In this document: positions 51,935-59,471 of the stretch, piece after piece | Layout of the letters: every line of letters begins with the position of its first letter | Position numbering within the stretch: the first letter of the stretch is position 1 | Assembly: GCA_902550555.1 (NCBI GenBank) | Contig: CACCZR010000002.1 | Coordinates: forward strand, 1-64,000 | From: an uncultured SAR116 cluster alpha proteobacterium | Lineage (GTDB): Bacteria > Pseudomonadota > Alphaproteobacteria > Puniceispirillales > Marisalimonadaceae | Direction of reading: 5' to 3' | DNA: 64,000 nucleotides | Position numbers and translations under genes: made by a program | Notes under the pieces: generated by a model | Databases searched by the model: none | What the model was told of the DNA's origin: nothing | Seen by the model: only the letters and a program-made list of their open reading frames with translations

Positions 51935-52404
51935 TGTATTTTAAAAACAAATTTTTCATTATTTCAGTCTTGATTATACTACCGACATTATATTTTTTAG
52001 TCACTTACTCCAATAAGTCAAATGCTAGTATAAATTTAAATACAACTGATAATTCGGTAATAGAAAATGGTAAAAAAATTTATGCTGATAATTGCGCATC
52101 ATGTCATGGTGTTAACTTAGAAGGACAAAAAAACTGGATGTCACGATTACCTGATGGATTGATGCCAGCACCTCCTCATGACGAAACAGGTCACACATGG
52201 CATCACCCAGACAGGTATTTATTCATGGTTACCAAGTACGGAATTGAAGAATTCATTGGAGGAAATTATCCAAATAATATGCCTGCTTACAAAGATATAT
52301 TAAGCGATAAAGAAATTATTGCTGTACTTTCTTACATAAAGAGCACGTGGCCTTCAAAAATAAAAGAAATCCATAATAAAATCAATTCTAGATCAAAACG
52401 TTAA
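51925..52404 (+). CDS. membrane-anchored class I cytochrome c
   Basis: A 159-residue protein with an N-terminal signal anchor (residues 9-26). The haem site is CASCH within YADNCASCHGVNLEG near residue 57, and the axial Met is probably in NNMPAYKDILSD near 118. HDETGHTWHHPDRYLF near 90 is rich in His and could bind another metal. It is co-translated with the DUF4396 protein under CueR control and may pass electrons in periplasmic copper oxidation; that role is inference. Confidence 0.88.
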   Translation: MPLMYFKNKFFIISVLIILPTLYFLVTYSNKSNASINLNTTDNSVIENGKKIYADNCASCHGVNLEGQKNWMSRLPDGLMPAPPHDETGHTWHHPDRYLFMVTKYGIEEFIGGNYPNNMPAYKDILSDKEIIAVLSYIKSTWPSKIKEIHNKINSRSKR

Positions 52405-52734
52405 ATTAAGGATCAACAGTGGAGTGAATTTAAAGTAACATATAGAAACTTACCTAATTTTTATCCAAATAATGGTTATTTCTTTACTAATACTTTTGAT
52501 ATTGAAACTGTGTCTCTTCATTAAATAATATCAATTCGACAAACCAAAACATACCGAATGTAATTATGGAATTTCATAATAAAAGTTGGTCAAATAAGCA
52601 AATAGTTACTTTCATAAACCTAAATTGGATTTAAAGAAGAAATAAGAAAAAAATTATTGAAGAGAATTTATATAGATTAAAGTAAAAAACTCAAAACTTT
52701 ATCTATAAGCAAGGTCTTTATTAAATAAATGATT
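52405..52734 (+). pseudogene. 330-base gap with a possible gene remnant
   Basis: Directly after the cytochrome c stop, a plus-strand frame from about 52408 to TAA at 52522 reads as normal coding text (DQQWSEFKVTYRNLPNFYP, then NNGYFFTNTFDIETVSLH) but has no start codon. Beyond it the sequence to 52734 is AT-rich with many stops in all frames. This looks like the decayed 3' part of an additional gene of the copper cluster. No family recognised. Confidence 0.35.
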
Positions 52735-53607
52735 TTAACCACCCATAGGTAAAGTCATCGAAGTGGTGAGAATACTAGTTAAGGATAAAATGAGTAATGC
52801 AATGAAAATTTCAATACGAATTGATTTTTTTAGTTGTATCGAGCCAATTGTAGGCTCGTTTTTTATTAATGGAACATTTTTAAATTTATTTAGAGCTCCA
52901 AATAAAAGTAGTAAAGAAACTAAAGACATTTTAATTAAAAATGCGTTACCATAAGAAGTGCTGAATAATAAACTAATGTCATTCATCAAAATATATGCAA
53001 ATAAACCTCCTGATATTATTAAAACAAACAAATAAAAAACAGCTAGAATACCAAATCTGTGGGCTATTACATGAAGATTACTTGTTTTAGCAGATGAGCA
53101 CATATTGTATAACGGGATAAAAGATCCAAGCCAAAACGCCACACAAATGAGATGAAATAATAGTAAAATCTGAGCCAAGATACCAGATTTTTGGGAATGA
53201 CCTGTATAAATAAATGATAAAAGGACAAAACCAATACCTAGCCACCCAAGAAACTTTAGAGAGGCTACCTTATGTCTTGTGCTAATTACAGTCAGTATAA
53301 AACCAATTAATGCAAAAATTGCTGCATATCCCGCCTTTGATGTTAAAGCAAGCTCTAAAATAATTGGGTCTAAAATACTCAAAAATTCTCCACCTAAATT
53401 ACCTGCTATGGAAAATATCATCCCAACTGATATTATAAGGCCGTACAAACAGCTCTTTTGAGATAAGAAGTTACAAAATTCCATGTTGTCTATTGTTTGA
53501 TATTTACTAAAATGAAGATCAAATAATTTTGTTCCAACTACTGCTAATCCAACTAAATAAAGTAGAACTTTCAAAACAGGAGTGAAAACCATCCATACAT
53601 CCATCAA
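52735..53607 (-). CDS. copD: copper resistance D family membrane protein
   Basis: A 290-residue protein with eight hydrophobic segments. CopD-type histidines and text are seen in IYTGHSQKSGILAQILLLFH near residue 130, LICVAFWLGSFIPLYNM near 155 and VIAHRFGILAVFYLFVLIIS near 180. CopD is thought to take periplasmic copper from CopC into the membrane or cytoplasm. It is the last gene of a leftward copper operon and begins right at the multicopper oxidase stop. Confidence 0.88.
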   Translation of the reverse strand: MMDVWMVFTPVLKVLLYLVGLAVVGTKLFDLHFSKYQTIDNMEFCNFLSQKSCLYGLIISVGMIFSIAGNLGGEFLSILDPIILELALTSKAGYAAIFALIGFILTVISTRHKVASLKFLGWLGIGFVLLSFIYTGHSQKSGILAQILLLFHLICVAFWLGSFIPLYNMCSSAKTSNLHVIAHRFGILAVFYLFVLIISGGLFAYILMNDISLLFSTSYGNAFLIKMSLVSLLLLFGALNKFKNVPLIKNEPTIGSIQLKKSIRIEIFIALLILSLTSILTTSMTLPMGG

Positions 53608-55014
53608 CTAACTTTTCCTATAATTTGGTTTTACAGCTGTAAATTGAGTTGTTTTTATCTTAGGTTTTGAAGACATAAGCGGATTGCCTGAACCATTTAT
53701 TTTTGACATTTTTGGCAATTCTCCTTTATACTCATACGCCTGTTTACCTATGGGGTTTTTAAACCAGCCGGGATCAGTGTAATCACCTGAGGCTTGATCA
53801 GCTCTAACCTTTAGTATACTAAACATCCCTCCCATTTCAACAGAGCCATAAGGACCATTTCCTGTCATCATTGGGATTGTATTATCTGGTAATGGCATAG
53901 TCATTTCAGTCATATCAGCCATTCCTCGTTCACCCATAACCATATAATCTGGAACTAACTTCTTAATCTTTTCTGACACTCCTCTATGGTCAACACCAAT
54001 CATTGTAGGTACATTATGGCCCATAGCATTCATTGAATGATGGCTTTTGTGACAGTGCATTGCCCAGTCTCCTTCTTCGTCAGCAATAAACTCTATTTGC
54101 CTCATTTGGCCAACCGCTATATCACTAGTTACTTCTTTCCATCGACTCTCTGGTCGAGTTGGTCCACCGTCTGTACCTGTTACCTCAAACTCTATTCCAT
54201 GGACGTGTATAGGATGGTTTGTCATTGTTAAGTTTCCAATTCTTACTCTAACACGGTCATTTTTTCTTGCTATAAGGGGTGAAATTCCAGGAAAAATTCT
54301 GCTGTTCCAAGCCCATAAATTGAAATCAAGCATAGTCATTATTTTTGGTGTCTCTGAGCCAGGGACAATATCAAATGCATTTAGTAATATACAATAGTCT
54401 CTATCTACTTTGCTAATCCAGGGATGTTCTTTTTTTGGATGAGTAACCCAAAATCCCATCATACCCATTGCCATTTGAGTCATTTCGTCAGCATGAGGAT
54501 GGTACATAAAGGTTCCTGGTCGTTTTGCTTCAAACTCATATACGAAGGTTTTACCAGGACTTACAGCTAACTGGTTAAGCCCCGCTACTCCATCCATTCC
54601 ATTTGGTAGCCTTTGGCCGTGCCAATGAATACTTGTGTGTTCTGGTAATTTATTTGTAAGGAAAATTCTAACTTTATCACCCTCAACAACTTCAATTGTA
54701 GGGCCAGGACTTTGACCATTATATCCCCAAAGATTAGCATTCATTCCAGGTGCTAGTTCACGAACAACAGGTTCAGCAATTAAATGAAACTCTTTAAAGT
54801 TACCGTTCATTCTGTAAGGCAATGTCCAACCATTAAGTGTGACGACAGGATTGTACTCGGATGTTCCCTTCGACTGATTTGGACTGATTGTGTCTGCAGA
54901 TGTTTGTATGACTGGCTCGGGTAGCCCTGCGAGTGACGAGGTGGCAACCGATGCACCAGCTATTGCTGTGCCTGCTAATGCTGACATCTTTATAAATTCG
55001 CGTCTTGATTTCAT
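53608..55014 (-). CDS. Tat-exported multicopper oxidase (copper resistance type)
   Basis: A 468-residue laccase-like oxidase. The Tat signal is MKSRREFIKMSALAG followed by an Ala-rich stretch. All four copper-ligand motifs are intact: HWHG (His130, His132), HPH (His172, His174), HPIHVHG (His267, His270, His272) and HCHKSHHSMNAM (His320, Cys321, His322, His326, Met331). A Met-rich loop near residues 355-395 (GMADMTEMTMP, IPMMTGN) fits Cu(I) oxidation. It is shorter than classical CopA (about 600). It lies between the TolC-like gene (31 bases) and copD. Confidence 0.94.
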   Translation of the reverse strand: MKSRREFIKMSALAGTAIAGASVATSSLAGLPEPVIQTSADTISPNQSKGTSEYNPVVTLNGWTLPYRMNGNFKEFHLIAEPVVRELAPGMNANLWGYNGQSPGPTIEVVEGDKVRIFLTNKLPEHTSIHWHGQRLPNGMDGVAGLNQLAVSPGKTFVYEFEAKRPGTFMYHPHADEMTQMAMGMMGFWVTHPKKEHPWISKVDRDYCILLNAFDIVPGSETPKIMTMLDFNLWAWNSRIFPGISPLIARKNDRVRVRIGNLTMTNHPIHVHGIEFEVTGTDGGPTRPESRWKEVTSDIAVGQMRQIEFIADEEGDWAMHCHKSHHSMNAMGHNVPTMIGVDHRGVSEKIKKLVPDYMVMGERGMADMTEMTMPLPDNTIPMMTGNGPYGSVEMGGMFSILKVRADQASGDYTDPGWFKNPIGKQAYEYKGELPKMSKINGSGNPLMSSKPKIKTTQFTAVKPNYRKS

Positions 55015-55045
55015 TTAAGTCTCCATTTTTTAATATTAACTCTCA

Positions 55046-56446
55046 CTAATGCCCTTTTTTGGCTTTATTAGAGGCAATCTCTGTAGTTCTTGATTTTGCT
55101 CCTAATTTTCTTCCTACAGCAACGCTATTTAAGTTTAGTTCTTCAGTAAATAAGTTTTGTAATGCGTCTATAGCTTTTATCTCAGCTGTTGATTTCTCAA
55201 GCCCAATTTGCATCAACTCAAATATTCCAATTATCATTCCATTGTAATTATAAGTTGCTTCTTCTAAGAGTATTTCATGCATTGGAATAATTTGATCATA
55301 ATAATGCTTTGCGATATCAAAGGCTGTCCTATATTTTTGATAAGCCTCACGAAATTCAGAGGCTGCAGCTATTACAGTATTCTCATAAATTTTTTGCTTA
55401 GCAATTAGATTTGCTTGAATTGTATCTCTTTGAAGATCACCCCAATCGAAGATTGGAATTTTAATTTCAAGTTCATAGCCTTTTTTATTTGAGATAACTC
55501 CATCATCTTTTATTCTATCATTTCTATATCCAAGTTCGATATCTGTGTAAGAATTAATTTTTTCAACTCCTAACTGTTCCAATAACAACTCATATTCAAT
55601 ACGAGCAGTTTTTACGTCAAATCTGTCACTAATCTTATTAGCAATGTTCTCTATTGATATTGGTGCTTTTGGTAATTCTGGTAATTTTTTAGGTATAATT
55701 AAATTTTTAGATTCATTCTCTGTTAGACCTATTTTACGTATTAAGTTTTCACTACTAGATATTTTTCTCATTTTCGCTTTAGCAAGTGCTATAGTAGCCT
55801 CTGAATAGATTAATTGTTGACGAACTCTATCACTAGTTGTCATATTACCAGTTTTTTTCATTCGTTTAGCAAGTTCAGCATTTGCAGAAAAAGCAATAAA
55901 GGCATTATTATATAGAGTTAGTTGTTGTTCTGAAGCAACTGCTTCAAGCCAAGACATTCTTACATCATTAATTGCCCCAAAAATTTCAGAGGCAAAATTT
56001 ATATCATTCAAATCAATAGCAAGTTTTGAGGATTTTTGTTTAGTTGGAAGTGTGAGCAAATCAAGAAGTCCAAAACTTAAAAACCTACCATATTCTATTT
56101 CAGAACCCTTAACCATTCGTTCCAACGAAAATACTGGATTAGAAATCCTTCCCTCTTGAGCAGCAGCTGATCCACTCCCGCGATATTTGAATAAAAGGGA
56201 TTGAAAACTAGGACTTTTGGAAAGCATTAATTCTACAGCTTCTTTTTCACCAACTTCTGAATTTAGAAGCGCTTTTGAATTATTAAATAATTCATTTTGT
56301 TGTTCCTGGTTAATAGCTGCAGTTATTTTACCAGCAATAACTATATCTTTGTTGTTATTAATGTCATTTAAACTTTCATCAAATTTATAAGACGTACAAC
56401 TAGACATTATAAATATATAGGCAAAATAAAAAATTCTCAATTTCAT
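55046..56446 (-). CDS. TolC family outer-membrane lipoprotein
   Basis: A 466-residue efflux-type channel from the ATG at 56446 (MKLRIFYFAYIFIMSSCTSY), with a lipobox ending at Cys17. The frame is open to 56617, but that would run through the preceding gene; AGGTTAG before 56446 and the lipoprotein signal fix the start. Long helical pairs with heptads (LLEEATYNYNGMIIGIFELM near 390) fit the TolC/CusC fold. No membrane-fusion or RND gene is present, so its inner-membrane partner is missing here. Confidence 0.88.
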   Translation of the reverse strand: MKLRIFYFAYIFIMSSCTSYKFDESLNDINNNKDIVIAGKITAAINQEQQNELFNNSKALLNSEVGEKEAVELMLSKSPSFQSLLFKYRGSGSAAAQEGRISNPVFSLERMVKGSEIEYGRFLSFGLLDLLTLPTKQKSSKLAIDLNDINFASEIFGAINDVRMSWLEAVASEQQLTLYNNAFIAFSANAELAKRMKKTGNMTTSDRVRQQLIYSEATIALAKAKMRKISSSENLIRKIGLTENESKNLIIPKKLPELPKAPISIENIANKISDRFDVKTARIEYELLLEQLGVEKINSYTDIELGYRNDRIKDDGVISNKKGYELEIKIPIFDWGDLQRDTIQANLIAKQKIYENTVIAAASEFREAYQKYRTAFDIAKHYYDQIIPMHEILLEEATYNYNGMIIGIFELMQIGLEKSTAEIKAIDALQNLFTEELNLNSVAVGRKLGAKSRTTEIASNKAKKGH

Positions 56447-56453
56447 TGCTAAC

Positions 56454-56774
56454 CTATTTTTTCTCCTCGCTTTTTTCACGAGAGTAATATTGCCAACCTC
56501 CAATCTCATCGACAGTTTTATTTGAAATAATCCAGTCTGATGTGTCCTCCCATTCCCATTTTTCATAAGATTCAAAAATTGATTTATATATATTTTTATT
56601 TGTTGAATTCTCTTCACTTTTAGCGGCTACTGAAAACGAAATAGTTCCGGCAATCATTAAGAAAACCAAGGCTTTGAAAATGAATAAGAAATTTTGAAAA
56701 TTAAAATAGTAAGTTGACATAAAAATCATAATTTTAGAATTAGTATTTGTAGTTGTTTCTTTTTTTATACTCAT
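56454..56774 (-). CDS. small secreted protein of the copper operon
   Basis: A 106-residue protein with a hydrophobic signal segment (FKALVFLMIAGTISFSVAA near residues 33-51) and a Trp/Glu-rich mature part: YEKWEWEDTSDWIISNKTVD and EIGGWQYYSREK. The D-x-I-x-E-I-G-G-W-x-x-Y text recalls small hypothetical proteins that sit in alphaproteobacterial copper operons. It lies 14 bases after the CopC-CusF gene and 7 before the TolC-like gene. The start may be internal, since residues 1-32 are atypical before a signal peptide. Function unknown. Confidence 0.65.
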   Translation of the reverse strand: MSIKKETTTNTNSKIMIFMSTYYFNFQNFLFIFKALVFLMIAGTISFSVAAKSEENSTNKNIYKSIFESYEKWEWEDTSDWIISNKTVDEIGGWQYYSREKSEEKK

Positions 56775-56788
56775 ATTTTATAAGTCAT

Positions 56789-57418
56789 CTATTTTGCTTC
56801 AATTTTAATAAGTTCTAACTTTTTATTCACTTGAAACGTAACATTGTCTCCTCTTTTAAAGTTTGAAATTACTTTTTTGTCTGAAACATTAAATTCCATT
56901 GTCATTGCTGGCATTAACTCTCCTAATGGTCCATGTTTTATCGTTATTTTTGTCCCTCTTATGCGTTTAACTTTACCATCACCCATCAACAATTTTACAT
57001 CAGCGCCTGACATGTCTGAACCCTTGGGTGACACCTCAAATATAAACTCTCCCTTAATAGCGTGACCATCTTCACTTAGTGCGCGCCATGCTGTTTTATA
57101 AATACCATCATCTAATTCAGGTAGACTTATAATATGTTGTCTTGATTCCTTCATAAGATGATCCTTATTTAATTTTATTGGAGTTAAGGCTTCATTCCCA
57201 AGCAATCCACTAATTAATGACTTTTTTTGGTTTGATGAAACTTTCGAAAACTCAACTTTAATCAGTTTTGCCGGTGCAGTAAAAACAATTTCCATTTTTT
57301 CTGGGGCCTTTTTGATTATAGACCCATCTTTTGGTACTACAAAACCTACTGGCGAATGAGCTGTAGCAGTTGAGAAATTTAACACTAAACTTAATATACA
57401 GATTACAAATGTCTTCAT
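56789..57418 (-). CDS. periplasmic CopC-CusF fusion
   Basis: A 209-residue protein from the ATG at 57418, chosen because it starts the signal peptide (MKTFVICILSLVLNFSTATA). Cleavage after Ala20 exposes His21, the N-terminal Cu(II) ligand of CopC; Asp117 and His119 in SEDGHAIKG complete that site. Residues about 145-209 form a CusF-like barrel with His162 (IKHGPLGEL), Met172 and Met174 (PAMTMEF). The Trp that caps Cu(I) in E. coli CusF is Met169 here. It could hold Cu(II) and Cu(I) in one chain. It is the first gene behind the second CueR operator. Confidence 0.88.
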   Translation of the reverse strand: MKTFVICILSLVLNFSTATAHSPVGFVVPKDGSIIKKAPEKMEIVFTAPAKLIKVEFSKVSSNQKKSLISGLLGNEALTPIKLNKDHLMKESRQHIISLPELDDGIYKTAWRALSEDGHAIKGEFIFEVSPKGSDMSGADVKLLMGDGKVKRIRGTKITIKHGPLGELMPAMTMEFNVSDKKVISNFKRGDNVTFQVNKKLELIKIEAK

Positions 57419-57489
57419 TTTATATTTGCTCCAATTTTTAAAACTCATGAGAATTTAGATTGTAAATAATGAATATATAAATTATATAA

Positions 57490-57513
57490 GCTTTACCCTT
57501 AGGGGAAGGTCAA
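57490..57513 (-). promoter_or_regulatory. CueR-type promoter/operator for the CopC-CusF operon
   Basis: On the minus strand, TTGACC (57508-57513) and TATATA (57483-57488) are 19 bp apart and enclose the dyad CCTTCCCCTAAGGGTAAAG. Seventeen of 21 positions match the element at 51442-51462. It lies 72 bases before the ATG at 57418 and directs transcription into the CopC-CusF, small protein, TolC, oxidase and copD genes. Confidence 0.85.
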
Positions 57514-57614
57514 GCTTATTTTTTAATTTTATATAATTTTAAATAGATTTCTCATTTTCCAATTGTCTTTGTTTTCCAATCACTTTTTCACATCTAGTTT
57601 TTACAGATATACCT

Positions 57615-57767
57615 TTATGTGGTATGTAGCTCTTCAAATTGAAATTTATACGTTTTAGAAACTTCAATACATTTTTTGTAAATTTTTGTTGGAACTCTTA
57701 TCTCATATGCAGAGGAAACCTTACTTAGACCCATTATTTCTAAAATAACTAAAACAAATTCGTTCAT
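57615..57767 (-). CDS. possible 50-residue ORF in the 57514-57906 gap
   Basis: An ATG at 57765-57767 opens 50 codons (MNEFVLVILEIMGLSKVSSA, then EIRVPTKIYKKCIEVSKTYK). A second minus-strand frame, shifted by one, continues with KTRCEKVIGKQRQLENEKSI to a stop near 57548, and a third piece upstream reads NYIPKGVASEVVSMLVKSK. The three pieces could be one decayed gene or chance frames. The core ACCCTTAGG at 57851-57859 repeats the centre of the copper operators. Otherwise the gap holds nothing I recognise. Confidence 0.3.
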   Translation of the reverse strand: MNEFVLVILEIMGLSKVSSAYEIRVPTKIYKKCIEVSKTYKFQFEELHTT

Positions 57768-57906
57768 TTATTAAAATTTTATAATTACCAATTTAAATTT
57801 ACCATTTTTGTTTTACTTTTAACCAGCATACTAACAACTTCACTTGCAACACCCTTAGGTATATAATTGCTATTTTTGAAATGATTAATTATAATTGGAA
57901 ACAATT

Positions 57907-58767
57907 ATGAATGTTAAAAATTTTTTTGATAAAGATACTTCAACACTTAGTTATGTTGTTTTTGACAAAATAACAAAAGACTGCCTTGTAATTGATCCAG
58001 TTTTAAATTTTGACCTTGAAGAATCTACATTTTCGACAAAATCAATTGATCAAGTTTATAAATTCATAAAAAAAAATAATTTTAATCTTCATATGATTCT
58101 GGAAACTCACGCACATGCTGATCATTTGTCAGGTGCACAATTCATGAAAGATAAATTTCCAAAATCAAAACTTGCTATAGGTGAAAATATAAAATCCGTA
58201 CAAAAAACTTTCAAACATATATTCAATTTTAAAAACTTTAATGAAAATGGATTACAATTTGATTTATTGTTGAAAGATAATTCAGTTTGTTCAGTTGGTC
58301 CATTTAAAATAAAAACTCTCTTTACACCCGGGCATACTCCTGCTTGCGTATCATATCTTATAAATGAAAAAATAATTTTTACAGGTGATGTTTTACTTAT
58401 GCATGACTTTGGAACTGGAAGATGCGATTTTCCAGGGGGGAGCTCCGGACAAATGTATAATTCAATTAAAAATAAATTGTACACATTACCAGATAATGTA
58501 AAGGTATTTGTTGGCCATGACTATATGCCTGATGGTAGAAAATTGGAGTATAAGTCAACTATTGGTATTCAAAAAAAACTTAATCCACATATCAATTCTA
58601 CAACTAAAAAAAAACAATTTATAAAAAACAGAGATAATAGAGACAAAACTTTAAAATCTCCTCGTCTTCTTTTACAAAGTTTACAAGTAAATATTGATGC
58701 TGGTAAATTACCTGTGAAGGAACAAAACAAGCAAAGATATTTAAAAATACCAATCAATCAAAAGTAA
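57907..58767 (+). CDS. metallo-beta-lactamase-fold persulfide dioxygenase-like protein
   Basis: A 286-residue MBL-fold protein from the ATG at 57907, preceded by TTGGAAAC; a TTG 12 bases earlier is the other choice. THAHADHLSGAQFM near residue 61, TPGHTPACVSYLI near 140, FTGDVLLMHDFGTGRCDFPG near 157 and GHDYMPDGR near 200 are the ETHE1/persulfide dioxygenase and Blh pattern with a mononuclear iron site (2 His, 1 Asp). It would oxidise glutathione persulfide to sulfite. It lies beside the copper operon but is divergent from it. Confidence 0.87.
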   Translation: MNVKNFFDKDTSTLSYVVFDKITKDCLVIDPVLNFDLEESTFSTKSIDQVYKFIKKNNFNLHMILETHAHADHLSGAQFMKDKFPKSKLAIGENIKSVQKTFKHIFNFKNFNENGLQFDLLLKDNSVCSVGPFKIKTLFTPGHTPACVSYLINEKIIFTGDVLLMHDFGTGRCDFPGGSSGQMYNSIKNKLYTLPDNVKVFVGHDYMPDGRKLEYKSTIGIQKKLNPHINSTTKKKQFIKNRDNRDKTLKSPRLLLQSLQVNIDAGKLPVKEQNKQRYLKIPINQK

Positions 58768-58786
58768 ACCTTTTTAGTTTTTTACT

Positions 58787-59260
58787 TTAATTATTTTTAT
58801 ATGGTAATGAAGAATGATGAAGATTGATTACTAAACTTTGTTTATTTTTTTTTATATAACCAAAAGTATACTCAACTTTAATTTCGTTATCATCATTTGA
58901 ACTTTTAAAGAAATAATTACCCATTGCAATAGCATAATTATCTAAAATTATAATGTTTCTGTCTTCAAAACGAATACTATTCCAACATTTTAATGCAAAG
59001 CCTTCGTCTTCTTGAATTGAACCTTTTATAAAATAAGATAACGCTTCATCGAAAGTATTTCTAAATTGATTTTTACTCGCTAACGTAGGTTTAAATAAAA
59101 CTTTATCAAAATCATATGCATAAAAATTTTTTACAAAATTATGTGCATAATCTTTGTAGTTACTACTTTCAAGATATAATTTTCCAATTGTAATAATATT
59201 TTCTGCCCATAGTTCTTGAGCATTAATAATTTCTTGTTCACTAATTTTCATATTTACCAT
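58787..59260 (-). CDS. SnoaL/NTF2-like protein (CaMKII-association-domain type)
   Basis: A 157-residue alpha+beta cone-fold protein. WAENIITIGKLYLESSNYKD near residue 18, EALSYFIKG near 72 and the terminal VINLHHSSLPYKNN, which fits the conserved HHSS-x-P end of the CaMKII-AD-like family, support the call. Homologues are often mislabelled phosphoribosyl-AMP cyclohydrolase. No enzymatic role is established. ATGs at 59260 and 59251 are both possible starts. The 59261-59471 spacer holds nothing recognisable. Confidence 0.75.
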   Translation of the reverse strand: MVNMKISEQEIINAQELWAENIITIGKLYLESSNYKDYAHNFVKNFYAYDFDKVLFKPTLASKNQFRNTFDEALSYFIKGSIQEDEGFALKCWNSIRFEDRNIIILDNYAIAMGNYFFKSSNDDNEIKVEYTFGYIKKNKQSLVINLHHSSLPYKNN

Positions 59261-59471
59261 TAAGTATGTGAATTATGATTCGAATATACAAAAAAAGCAT
59301 TTTATTATGTCTATCATATTTGATATTTTATGAAACCAGATATTTTATAAAACTAATTTTATTTTAATAAATTTCTTGATATTTTGTAAAAGCATATTCT
59401 TTAATAATTTTTAATTTTGGTAATAGTTTATTCCTATTCGAATAACTAGATACCTGAATAACTTAAATTGA

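Noticed and set aside
57907-58767. Beta-lactamase resistance gene
   Set aside because: The MBL-fold motifs are those of ETHE1/persulfide dioxygenases (FTGDVLLMHDFGTGR), not of B1-B3 lactamases.
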